Assembly (NCBI GenBank): GCA_951812335.1
Contig: OX638293.1
Span: forward strand, 1,286,731 to 1,350,730
DNA: 64,000 nt
Reading direction: 5' to 3'
Source: Rhodothermales bacterium
Lineage (GTDB): Bacteria > Bacteroidota > Rhodothermia > Rhodothermales > VXPQ01
This document shows, one piece after another, positions 52,234 through 60,887 of this stretch. Under the pieces are notes generated by a model. It was not told the origin of the DNA, searched no databases, and worked only from the letters and a program-made list of their open reading frames with translations. Made by a program: the position numbers and the translations under genes. Position 1 is the first letter of the stretch. Every line of letters starts with the position of its first letter.

Positions 52234-53283
52234 TTATCTACCGGAAGCATACCATGTTGCAGGCAGTTCGGGGCGTTGCGACCGACCATGCCACGGGGTC
52301 CCGTACCGGTTGCACAGCGCAGCGAGGGTTTCCATACGTTGGCGAGCGGTGGTCTTCATAAAAGCATTCAGGGCATCACCTTCCAATGCCACCCCCTCGC
52401 CCCAGACGGCCCGTCCCGCGATGACTCCGCTGGCGCCCGCCCGGCACGCTGCCTCCGCCTGTTTGGAGAACAATTCGAACGATACGCCCCCGCTCAATAG
52501 CGTCCACGGGATCGCGCATGCCTCGTCAAGGTCCCGCAGCGCCGGTTCCCAGGTGTCCGGGTCCGCATCGGGATTCAGCGGGAACGGCATCTTCAGCACA
52601 TCCACGCTGCGCTGCGAGAAATGCCGCGCGGTTTCCACCGTGACCTGCGTGCGTTCCTCGTTCGAAAGCGGTTGGTCGGGATCGAGCGGGCAGACCACCG
52701 GTTCCAGAAAGAAGGGCAGGCCCCAGGCGCGGCACTGCGCTCCGATCCGGTCGACCCCTTCCGTTTGCGCGGCGGCGCGCGCGGACTCCGGGTGAAAAAA
52801 GAGCAGCAATTTTGCGCCATTGCCCCCGGAACGGACGATGCCTTCTACACCCCAGTTTTCGATGAATACCGTTTCCCGCCGGCTTGGGTGCGCGCTGTAG
52901 TCGGTGACCTCCAGGGGGGCAAGGAGGCCGGATTCGCGTTCGGGGTTGCCGGGATTGTTCGTTAGTGCAGGGTCCGCCAGTGCGGGGAAGCCGTACTCCG
53001 GATCGGCCAGTACGGCATCGTATGAACCGGCAAGTCCGTGGATCGCCGCTCGCTTGAACGCCAACATGTCTTGCTTGCTTGTCGGTCGGCCCCGCGCCTT
53101 CGCCATATCCTCTGCAAGATTGGCCCGGTGATCGATGGCGAGCACGGCAAACTTGCCTGACGCCCCCGCGCATCGGCTCAAATGCCGCTGGATCGCAAAG
53201 TGCGCCGCCGGATAATCCTTAGGGCTTCCGTCCTTACGGTCTGTCCGGTCTGTCCGATCTGCCCGAATCGGTGCGATCCCCAT
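52234..53283 (-). CDS. Class I aldolase of the LacD/YihT type
   Basis: 349 residues from ATG 53283, which has an excellent AGGAGG 6 bases upstream inside the end of iolC. The sequence KFAVLAIDHRANLAEDMAK, DAVLADPEYGFPAL, GNGAKLLLFFHPE, PFFLEPVVCPLDPDQP, VDVLKMPFP (Schiff-base Lys), WTLLSGGVSFELF, GASGVIAGRAVW follows the LacD/YihT aldolase family. These cleave ketose phosphates or sulfofructose phosphate to triose units. Next to an IolC-type kinase it probably cleaves 5-dehydro-2-deoxygluconate 6-phosphate or a similar keto-acid phosphate, replacing IolJ. Its start overlaps the iolC stop by one base (TGATG). Confidence 0.8.
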   Translation of the reverse strand: MGIAPIRADRTDRTDRKDGSPKDYPAAHFAIQRHLSRCAGASGKFAVLAIDHRANLAEDMAKARGRPTSKQDMLAFKRAAIHGLAGSYDAVLADPEYGFPALADPALTNNPGNPERESGLLAPLEVTDYSAHPSRRETVFIENWGVEGIVRSGGNGAKLLLFFHPESARAAAQTEGVDRIGAQCRAWGLPFFLEPVVCPLDPDQPLSNEERTQVTVETARHFSQRSVDVLKMPFPLNPDADPDTWEPALRDLDEACAIPWTLLSGGVSFELFSKQAEAACRAGASGVIAGRAVWGEGVALEGDALNAFMKTTARQRMETLAALCNRYGTPWHGRSQRPELPATWYASGR

Positions 53284-54242
53284 CAGAATCCTCCTTTGTC
53301 TTCGATAAAGCAAGTCACCTCATCGTACTTGGGCATATCGTTCGCGCAGGCGTGGCGCGTCACGATGATTGCGCCGGTGGCGTTGCCGAACCGGGCGCAT
53401 TTTTCCCAGGTCCATCCCTGCAAAAAGGCATAGACGAATCCGGCTGCCCAGGCGTCCCCGGCGCCAAGCACATTGAGCACCTCCACGGAAAACGGGGAAG
53501 CGCGGTGTACCCCTCCGTCTTTCGCATACACCTCCGAGCCGTTTTGACCGCGCTTGACGGCGACGGCGCGTTGCACGAGGTCGAGCAGTACGGGCACGGC
53601 TTCCTCGACGCTTGGCCGGTCGGCGGCGGCGGTGATTTCGTCCTCGGTCCCGATGGCGATATCCACAAGAGGGAGGGCGTTGCGAAGGTGGCTGCCGAAA
53701 GCGTCAAGGTCCGCCCAGAGCGTGGGCCGTCTGTCTATATCGAGGATGATTTCGGCGCCTGCCGCACGGGCGCGTTTCATGGCGTCCAGCGTGGCGCTGC
53801 GGGCGGGCTCGCCACTGAACCGGGTCCCGGCCACGAACAGCGCGTTCGCATCGTCGAAAGCGATGGGGGCGATATCCTCCGCCGTCATGTGCATGTCGGC
53901 CGGATCGGGACGGTAGTAAACGAGCGGGAACGTGTCGGGGGGGAGGATGCTCAGAAAAGCCAGCCCCGTCAGGTGCTCCGAATCGCGCACTATATATCGG
54001 GTATCGATACCTTCTTTCGTCAGAAAGTCGACCAGACCGTCGCTCAAGCCGTCTGTACCGATCCGGGACGCCATCGCTACGCGCAGACCCAGTCGCGCCG
54101 CGCCAGTGGCGAAGTTGGTCGGGCATCCCCCCGCATAGACGCTGAAATGTCGTACGCGGGACAGTTCCACGCCGATCTCGTCGGCGTACAGGTCGATCGC
54201 CAGCCGTCCCAGGCTGATGACGTCAAACGTTCGTTCGGACAT
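53283..54242 (-). CDS. iolC: 5-Dehydro-2-deoxygluconokinase (PfkB family)
   Basis: 319 residues typical of IolC: FDVISLGRLAIDLYADEIG, YAGGCPTNFATGAARLGLRV (PfkB motif 1), FPLVYYRPDPADMHM, VFDID-like EIILDIDRRPTLW, and the C-terminal VLGAGDAWAAGFVYAF (PfkB motif 2 with catalytic Asp). It phosphorylates 5-dehydro-2-deoxy-D-gluconate in inositol breakdown, or a related keto sugar acid. The gene lies 27 bases after iolA and overlaps the aldolase, so the three are one operon. Confidence 0.85.
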   Translation of the reverse strand: MSERTFDVISLGRLAIDLYADEIGVELSRVRHFSVYAGGCPTNFATGAARLGLRVAMASRIGTDGLSDGLVDFLTKEGIDTRYIVRDSEHLTGLAFLSILPPDTFPLVYYRPDPADMHMTAEDIAPIAFDDANALFVAGTRFSGEPARSATLDAMKRARAAGAEIILDIDRRPTLWADLDAFGSHLRNALPLVDIAIGTEDEITAAADRPSVEEAVPVLLDLVQRAVAVKRGQNGSEVYAKDGGVHRASPFSVEVLNVLGAGDAWAAGFVYAFLQGWTWEKCARFGNATGAIIVTRHACANDMPKYDEVTCFIEDKGGF

Positions 54243-54269
54243 GCCCTGACCGGGGAGATCGGAAAAAAA

Positions 54270-55745
54270 TCAGAAGGTGCGGGTCCATTCGCTCGGCCAG
54301 CGTTCCACGACCACTTTCGTTTGCGTGTAGAACTCCACGCCGTGCCGGGACTGCGCATGCAAGTCCCCGAAGAAACTTTCGTTCCATCCGCTGAACGGAA
54401 AAAAGGCCATCGGGGCGGCTACGCCGATGTTGACGCCGATGTTGCCGGCGTCCGCTTCATAGCGGAACTGCCGCGCGCTTGCGCCGCTGCTTGTGAAGAT
54501 GCAGGCCATGTTCCCGTAGGGACGGTCGTTTACGAACCGGATCGCCTCGTCGAGGGTATCGACATGGGATAGACTCAGCACCGGGCCGAAGACTTCGATC
54601 CGGGACAGCGTGCCTGCCGGGGGAATATCCGAAAGCACGGAGGGGAAGAGAAAATATCCGTCTTCGTAGCCCCCGACTTGTTGGCCCCGTCCGTCTACTA
54701 CGAGCCGGGCGCCCTCTTTTGCGCCCGTTTCGATGAGTCCCTCGATGCGTTGCCGGCTTTGTTCGGAAATCACAGGCCCCATTTGTACGTCTTCATCCAG
54801 ACCGTAGCCCACTCGGCGGGATGCGGCGGCCTCCGCAATCCGTTCGGTAAATGCCTTGCCTGCGCTGCCTACCGTTACGGCTACGGAAGCGGCGAGGCAG
54901 CGCTGTCCGGCGCAGCCAAACGCGGAATCGGTCATGATCTGCGTGGTCATGTCCATGTCCGCATCCGGCATGATCACTACCGGGTTTTTGGCGCCTCCCT
55001 GGCACTGGGCGCGTTTCCCTGAAGCGGACGCCCTGCCGTAGACATACCGCGCCACCGGCGTCGAGCCTACGAAACTCACGGCGCGCACCAACGGATGATC
55101 GAGGAGCGCATCCACCGTGTCCTTACCCCCGTGGACAAGTTGCAGTACGCCCGGCGGAAAGCCGCAGGCGTCGATCAGGTCGAATAGCCGGGTGCTGGTC
55201 ATGGGGACGCGCTCGCTCGGCTTCAGGATGAAGCAATTGCCGGTGGCGACGGCGTAGGGCAGGAACCACAAGGGGATCATGCCCGGAAAATTGAACGGGG
55301 TGATGGCCGTGGTCACGCCCAGCGGTTGCCGGATCATGTGCTCGTCGATGCCGCGCGCAATGTCCTCGTTGTTCACGCCCTGCATGAGTATGGGCGTTCC
55401 GATGGCCACCTCCACGTTTTCGATGCCGCGCCGGAGCTCGCCCAGGCTTTCCCGGAAGGTCTTGCCGCATTCGTTCGTGATGGTTCGGGCAAGGTCTTCG
55501 ACGTGTTCTTCCAGCAGTTGCTTGAGCCGGAAAAGGTATTGTATGCGTTCCGTGATCGGCGTGGCCCGCCATGCGGGGAATGCCTTGTGCGCAGCCTGTA
55601 CGGCGCGATCCACTTCTTCCTTCGAGGAGAACGGAACCCGCGCCAGCGGCACAGCGGTGGCCGGGTTGATCACATCCAGCAGGCGACTTTCCCGGCGAAG
55701 GCGCCAGTCGCCTTCGATATAATGGTGGAGCGGGGCGGGAGGCAT
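54270..55745 (-). CDS. iolA: CoA-acylating malonate/methylmalonate-semialdehyde dehydrogenase
   Basis: 491 residues of the ALDH superfamily MmsA/IolA branch: [75 protein letters not shown], catalytic Cys in [14 protein letters not shown], and the closing [18 protein letters not shown]. It turns malonate or methylmalonate semialdehyde into acetyl- or propanoyl-CoA, the last step of inositol or valine breakdown. It is first in the minus-strand operon, with an 18-bp palindrome 12 bases upstream of the ATG. Confidence 0.92.
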   Translation of the reverse strand: MPPAPLHHYIEGDWRLRRESRLLDVINPATAVPLARVPFSSKEEVDRAVQAAHKAFPAWRATPITERIQYLFRLKQLLEEHVEDLARTITNECGKTFRESLGELRRGIENVEVAIGTPILMQGVNNEDIARGIDEHMIRQPLGVTTAITPFNFPGMIPLWFLPYAVATGNCFILKPSERVPMTSTRLFDLIDACGFPPGVLQLVHGGKDTVDALLDHPLVRAVSFVGSTPVARYVYGRASASGKRAQCQGGAKNPVVIMPDADMDMTTQIMTDSAFGCAGQRCLAASVAVTVGSAGKAFTERIAEAAASRRVGYGLDEDVQMGPVISEQSRQRIEGLIETGAKEGARLVVDGRGQQVGGYEDGYFLFPSVLSDIPPAGTLSRIEVFGPVLSLSHVDTLDEAIRFVNDRPYGNMACIFTSSGASARQFRYEADAGNIGVNIGVAAPMAFFPFSGWNESFFGDLHAQSRHGVEFYTQTKVVVERWPSEWTRTF

Positions 55746-55756
55746 GATTTTCCGTG

Positions 55757-55774
55757 AATATTTTACAAAATATT
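55757..55774. promoter_or_regulatory. 18-bp palindrome in the divergent iolA/ADH promoter region
   Basis: AATATTTT-AC-AAAATATT, a perfect 8-bp inverted repeat 12 bases upstream of the iolA start, in the 239-base interval before the divergent dehydrogenase gene. Suitable as a repressor operator for the catabolic operon. Confidence 0.55.
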
Positions 55775-55984
55775 ACGCGCCGCAGAATGCATTGCGCATC
55801 GGCAGGCCCGCAGCGCGTAACCGGCGCCGCAAAGGGTAAATCCGGCGAATGGCTTCTGTGTTCCTGCATAAATGCGCCATTGTTGGCCCGGACAGGAACC
55901 CGGTTTTCGGGCGCTATGTACAGGGAGGGCTAATGCGCTTGGGGGAAATCGCCCTGCAGACAGACATCGAACGAAACGGTTGCC

Positions 55985-57019
55985 ATGAGAGCCGTAATGA
56001 AAGTGGCGCCGGGCGTGGGGCATATCGAACTCCGCGATATCCCCGAACCCGACCCGGCTCCCGGACAGGTCAAGATTCGCGTGCAGGCTGCCGGCATCTG
56101 CGGCACGGACCTGCATATATATAACGACGAATTTGCATCGCGGCCTCCCGTTGTGCTCGGACACGAGGTGGCGGGGGAAATTGCGGACGCCGGAGACGAT
56201 GTGGATCATCTGGCACCGGGCCTTCGCGTAACGACCGAGACCTACTTTTCCACGTGCGACGCATGCCGGTATTGCCGCGCGGGGCGCGCCAACCTGTGTC
56301 TTGATCGCCTGTCGATCGGCTCTGCGGTCAACGGGGGATTCACCCGGTACGTGATCGTGCCGGCTTCCAACATCCATGTCTTGCCGGACAATGTGGATTT
56401 CCGCGCCGGCGCCTTGACCGAGCCGCTTGCATGCGTTGTCCACGGCGTTTCGAGCACCCCGACGGTGTCCCCTGGCGATGTAGCGGTCGTGGCGGGCCCC
56501 GGAGCCATCGGTCTGCTCACGTTGCAGGTGGTCAAGGCAGCCGGTGCGACCGTAGTCATGCTTGGTACGGACAGCGACGGGCGCCGCCTGGAAATGGCCC
56601 GTTCGTTCGGGGCCGACCATATCGTAAATGTGGAGCGCGATAATGCTTTGGAACTCGTAGCCGGCATCACGCCTGAAAGAATGGGGGCCGACGTGGTGTA
56701 CGAATGCTCGGGCGCAGGACCTGCCGCTGCGGGGTTGCTGGACCTTGTTCGCCGAGGGGGGCGGTATGTGCAGATCGGCCTTTTCGGCAAACCGGTCGCA
56801 TGGGACCTTGATCAGGTGTGCTACAAGGAACTTGTCGTTACCGGAAGCAACGCGAGCGTACGCGCTGCCTGGCTGCGCGCGTTGCAGTTGCTGCAAACCG
56901 GGCAGGTGCGTACGAAGCCGCTCATCACCGATATCCGTGAAGTAACGGAGTGGGAGCAGGCCTTCGAAGGGTTTGAGCGCCGGCGCGGTGTCAAAACGTT
57001 GTTAATCCCTGTGGATTGA
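55985..57019 (+). CDS. Zinc-dependent medium-chain alcohol/polyol dehydrogenase
   Basis: 344 residues of the MDR family closest in look to sorbitol/L-threonine/L-iditol dehydrogenases. Catalytic zinc region [12 protein letters not shown] and GHEVAGE; structural zinc cysteines [18 protein letters not shown]-binding [19 protein letters not shown]; and late [20 protein letters not shown]. It would oxidise a sugar alcohol or secondary alcohol to a ketone, feeding the divergent iolA-iolC-aldolase-uxaE operon. The in-frame ATG at 55985 is close behind GAAACGG; no clear Shine-Dalgarno. Confidence 0.88.
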   Translation: MRAVMKVAPGVGHIELRDIPEPDPAPGQVKIRVQAAGICGTDLHIYNDEFASRPPVVLGHEVAGEIADAGDDVDHLAPGLRVTTETYFSTCDACRYCRAGRANLCLDRLSIGSAVNGGFTRYVIVPASNIHVLPDNVDFRAGALTEPLACVVHGVSSTPTVSPGDVAVVAGPGAIGLLTLQVVKAAGATVVMLGTDSDGRRLEMARSFGADHIVNVERDNALELVAGITPERMGADVVYECSGAGPAAAGLLDLVRRGGRYVQIGLFGKPVAWDLDQVCYKELVVTGSNASVRAAWLRALQLLQTGQVRTKPLITDIREVTEWEQAFEGFERRRGVKTLLIPVD

Positions 57020-57364
57020 CGGTGTTTTCGTTTGGGGCAAGGGGGGAGCAGAGAAAAAAAACTTCTATTCTTGCTTTATTGTTTATGCTATCGTATCCTG
57101 TGCGCCGTAGTTGTATTTCCCCGCAATTACTTCGGGTAGATACCTGACGCGCAGGACATGTACCATGCACGAGTTGCTCTGCATCGGGATCATTACATAA
57201 ACGGACGCGAAAGCGCTTTTTATATTATGGTAACGTGATTAAACGGCGAAATCCGCGACCTTTCTTCGGGCGCTAACGCGAGTGCACGAACGCCACGGTA
57301 TGCGATACCGTGGCGTACTTTTGAAATGTTACAGCCACCAACATCAATCCAGAGGGTTATGCAA
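57020..57364. other. Gene-free leader region of the second TonB triad
   Basis: About 345 bases without a reading frame. It contains a strong hairpin (listed separately) and AT-rich stretches (TTGCTTTATTGTTTATGC near 57071; TTTTATATTATGG near 57219) that could be promoter parts, though no clear -35/-10 pair with standard spacing was found. Confidence 0.5.
57291..57315 (+). promoter_or_regulatory. Strong hairpin in the leader of the TonB receptor gene
   Basis: CGCCACGGTAT, loop GCG, ATACCGTGGCG: a perfect 11-bp stem followed by TACTTTTG, 50 bases before the receptor start. It could be an attenuator or an mRNA-stabilising leader hairpin. Confidence 0.65.
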
Positions 57365-60300
57365 ATGAGACTGGCAAAGCTACTGTTTACGCTTGCTCTG
57401 CTTATTCCGGTTACTGCCTGGGCGCAGCAAGGCAAGATCGCTGGTCAGGTAACCGATGCGAGCACCGGGGAATCGCTTCCTGGCGTGAACGTTGCGATCG
57501 CGGGAACGACGCAAGGCGCCGTTACCGACGGGGACGGGTTCTATCACATTCTGAATGTGCGCCCCGGCACGTACAATCTTCGTGCATCGTTCATCGGATA
57601 CACGGCGGCGGTACAGGAGGGAATCCACGTAAGCACGGATCTCACCACCACGGTTAACTTTGCGATAGAAGAGGAAACCGTGGGTCTCGACGAAGTGGTC
57701 GTCGTGGCCGAGCAGCCTATCGTGCAGGCCGACGTGTCGGCAAACGTGGCGAATCTCAGCGCCCAGGATTTTCAGGACTTGCCCGTAGCGGGCGTTTCGG
57801 AAGTGCTGGACTTGCAGGCGGGCATCGAGCCCGGGATGAGAGTGCGCGGCGGCGGACTGAACGAGGTTGCTTTTATCCTGGACGGATTGCAGATGCGTAC
57901 GGGCCGCCACAACGATCCCATGACGAGCGTCAGTTATACGTCGCTTGAAGAAGTGCAGGTGCAGACGGGCGGGTTCAGTGCGGAGTACGGAAACGTGCGT
58001 TCCGGCGTCGTGAACGTCGCCACGAAAGAACCTTCTCGCACGGAATACACGGTGGATGCGCTCATTCGTTTTGCGCCGGCCCAGGACAAGACGTTCGACG
58101 CCTACCATCAGTTGCCGTCTAGTTGCAACTATTCCGCCTCGTCCATTCCCATCGAATGCGACACATGGTATGCGCGCCCGGTGCTGGACCCGGATGTTCG
58201 GTTGACTGGTCCGGGGGCCGACTCGTCGCCTTGGGATGAGTACCAGGCTCGGCAGTACTATGCATTTCCGGGCTGGCAAGGAATTCTCGACCGTCTTCAT
58301 TCCGAGAATTTCGACATGACCGAATCGGACCTGATCGAGTACTGGCAATACATGTGGCGCAAGAGCAACGAGATCACGATGCCGGATTACGACGCCGACA
58401 TTACGATCGGCGGTCCGATTCCCGGCATCAGCCAGTATCTGGGTGGCTTGCGCTTCCTCGCTTCGTATCGCGGCAGCCAGACGGCCTATCTGTATCCGCA
58501 GGACCGCGAGGCGTACACAAACAATACCTATCAGGTGAAGCTGATTTCCAACGTGGCTCCCGGCATGAAGATTACGGCGCACGCTCTCGGCACCCGGGAG
58601 CGCGGCCAGCTTTGGCAGGAAGCGGCGGCCGGGACCGAGCTTTGGACAGGCGATATTCCGGCGTATCCGTGGTGGCAGAACGAAGGACGCAACGTAGGCA
58701 AACAGATATGGGCGATCGACGTTCGCGCCGACGAGTTGTTCACGGATGGGCAATGGCCGATCGGCGACATCGATCACGACATGCTGGGTTTGCAGCTTAC
58801 GCATACGCTGAATCAGAACACGTTCTATGAGGTAGGCCTTCAGCGAATGGCGTCGAATTACCAGACCCATCTTCCGACGTTGCGGGACGGATCGTACGTA
58901 TGTCCCTCGGGTGGCGCGGGCCCCGACGGTGAATCTTGCCAGCCGGGCGAACTCGTTCGCGTTCCCTGGACGGACAACTTCGGACGCATCAACCCTGGCT
59001 TTGAGAATCTGGTCGGACAGGAAAACGGCATCGTGTGTTTCGGCGGCGGATCCGACGTCACCGGCGACGGCGAGGTTACGCCGTATTGCTCCGGCCAGGA
59101 ACCCATGGGCTTCGCCGCCATCGGCGGGAATCTTCTCACGAACGAATCCACGGGCGGCCACTGGGTCAAGACCCGCGACACCTCGTCTGTAACGGTGTAC
59201 ACCGGTCGCTTCGATCTTACGAGCCAGCTTAATCGTTTTCTGTTGCTCAAGACCGGCGCCGAGCTGATTTTCAGCGATTACGCAATGAACTACGCGAGCA
59301 TCAACGTCGCGCTGGAAGGTCCAAAGTCTGGCGCCCGCTGGCCGTGGGACGGTTCCCCGGTACAGGGTGCCGCCTATGTGCAAGGCAAGCTCGAGTTTCA
59401 GGGCATGATCGCGAATCTCGGCGTCCGCCTCGATTATTTCGACCCGAATACGGAATGGTGGCAGTACGGATTCTACGATGGCGTCTTGCGTTTCGACAGA
59501 GACAGACTGGACGAGGTGCTAGAGAAAGAATCCGTTGCTTCCCAGTTGGGTGTTAGTCCTCGCGTCGGTATTTCCTTCCCGATCACGACGAATAGCAAGT
59601 TGTACTTCAACTATGGGCATTTCCGCCAGATGATGGATGCGTACGACGTACTGGGCATTCAGCAGTCCACCACGAGTGGGATAGATCAGTTGGCGAACCC
59701 GAATCATCCGTTGCCCAAGACGGTGGCGTACGAACTCGGCTTCGACCAGAACGTGCTGGATCTGTTTCTGGTGCGGGTTTCCGGCTACTACCGAGACAAC
59801 AAGCAAGAAACCCGGAACGTCAATTTCCAGAGCCTTGGCAACGTCGTGGGTTATACAACGAAGATGCCCTGGCATTACTCGGACACGCGGGGAGCGGAGT
59901 TAAGCATCTCCAAGAACCGGGGCAAGTGGGTCCAGGGTTTCGCGAATTTCACGTACCAGCAGCGCAAGTCGGGCAACTTCGGGTACTCGAACTTTTTCGA
60001 AAACTCCTTCCAGATGGTGAACTGGTTGCGTACCACCACGGATTACAGGCAGCAGGCCCCGGTGGCCGAGCCGTTCGCCCGTGCGAATCTGCGGGTACTT
60101 ACCCCGCAGGGCTTCGGCCCCGAGATCGCCGGCGGGAATCCCTTGGCGAATTTCCGCATCAGTCTCCTCGGCGAATGGCGCAAGGGTCTTGCTTTAAGTT
60201 GGACGGGCTCTGTGAGCGGGAGCATTCCGGAAGTGCGCAACAACGTCCGCTACCGCGATTACTGGAATTTCGATCTCCGGTTCACGAAGCACTTCGCCGC

Positions 60301-60778
60301 CGGGCCCACGCAGTTGCAGTTGTTTGCAGACATCGACAATGTCTTCAATTTGCGGCATTTGAACTGGGGCGGCTCCTTCCTAGAAGGTCAGGGGAGCGAT
60401 GTCGATGACTACATGCGGTCGTTGCATCTGGACGAGGATATTTTCCACCAGCTACCTGACGGCACGTCCGATCCCTACGTATGGGTTCCGGGCGACGACA
60501 AGCCAGGCACCTTTCGCGACTGGGATGTCAAGTGGCAGCCGATCGAGGCCAAGGCCACCCTGCCGGATGCGCCCGATTCAGGCTTCGAGCGCGGTTGGGT
60601 CTGGGCCCAGGATACGGAAACGTACCATCGGTGGACGGGCAGCGCTTGGGAGGACGTACCCCCGGGCAAAGTGGATCAGGTCCTGAAGGACAAGGCCTAC
60701 ATCGACATGCCGAACCACCGGTTCAACACCTTCCTGAACCCGCGCAGGGTCACGCTCGGTCTGCGAGTAAGCTTTTAG
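57365..60778 (+). CDS. TonB-dependent receptor with carboxypeptidase-regulatory-like domain (second triad)
   Basis: About 1137 residues. The start at 57365 is chosen because AGAGGG lies 8 bases upstream; an ATG at 57359 is too close. Signal peptide LLFTLALLIPVTAWAQQ. Domain order: CarboxypepD_reg-like (GQVTDASTGESLPGVNVAIA, GFYHILNVRPGTYNL), plug (LDLQAGIEPGMRVRGGG, AFILDGLQMRTG, FSAEYGNVRSGVVNVATKEP), then a large barrel ending VTLGLRVSF. It is a clear paralogue of the receptor at 19883. The predicted extracellular regions contain Cys pairs (PSSCNYSASSIPIECD), suggesting disulfides. Ligand unknown. Confidence 0.92.
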   Translation: MRLAKLLFTLALLIPVTAWAQQGKIAGQVTDASTGESLPGVNVAIAGTTQGAVTDGDGFYHILNVRPGTYNLRASFIGYTAAVQEGIHVSTDLTTTVNFAIEEETVGLDEVVVVAEQPIVQADVSANVANLSAQDFQDLPVAGVSEVLDLQAGIEPGMRVRGGGLNEVAFILDGLQMRTGRHNDPMTSVSYTSLEEVQVQTGGFSAEYGNVRSGVVNVATKEPSRTEYTVDALIRFAPAQDKTFDAYHQLPSSCNYSASSIPIECDTWYARPVLDPDVRLTGPGADSSPWDEYQARQYYAFPGWQGILDRLHSENFDMTESDLIEYWQYMWRKSNEITMPDYDADITIGGPIPGISQYLGGLRFLASYRGSQTAYLYPQDREAYTNNTYQVKLISNVAPGMKITAHALGTRERGQLWQEAAAGTELWTGDIPAYPWWQNEGRNVGKQIWAIDVRADELFTDGQWPIGDIDHDMLGLQLTHTLNQNTFYEVGLQRMASNYQTHLPTLRDGSYVCPSGGAGPDGESCQPGELVRVPWTDNFGRINPGFENLVGQENGIVCFGGGSDVTGDGEVTPYCSGQEPMGFAAIGGNLLTNESTGGHWVKTRDTSSVTVYTGRFDLTSQLNRFLLLKTGAELIFSDYAMNYASINVALEGPKSGARWPWDGSPVQGAAYVQGKLEFQGMIANLGVRLDYFDPNTEWWQYGFYDGVLRFDRDRLDEVLEKESVASQLGVSPRVGISFPITTNSKLYFNYGHFRQMMDAYDVLGIQQSTTSGIDQLANPNHPLPKTVAYELGFDQNVLDLFLVRVSGYYRDNKQETRNVNFQSLGNVVGYTTKMPWHYSDTRGAELSISKNRGKWVQGFANFTYQQRKSGNFGYSNFFENSFQMVNWLRTTTDYRQQAPVAEPFARANLRVLTPQGFGPEIAGGNPLANFRISLLGEWRKGLALSWTGSVSGSIPEVRNNVRYRDYWNFDLRFTKHFAAGPTQLQLFADIDNVFNLRHLNWGGSFLEGQGSDVDDYMRSLHLDEDIFHQLPDGTSDPYVWVPGDDKPGTFRDWDVKWQPIEAKATLPDAPDSGFERGWVWAQDTETYHRWTGSAWEDVPPGKVDQVLKDKAYIDMPNHRFNTFLNPRRVTLGLRVSF

Positions 60779-60887
60779 GAAAAATTGATTCGTTCGGGGG
60801 TCGGCGGCCATTGCGCCCGTCGGCCTCCGGCCGATTCATCCAGAGATGAAAATCGACGGCAGTTATTATGCACATTCGAACGAGATC

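Noticed and set aside
50651-54242. Sulfoquinovose (sulfo-EMP) operon
   Set aside because: The aldolase resembles YihT, but the kinase is clearly IolC-like, and YihS-type isomerase and SLA reductase are absent.
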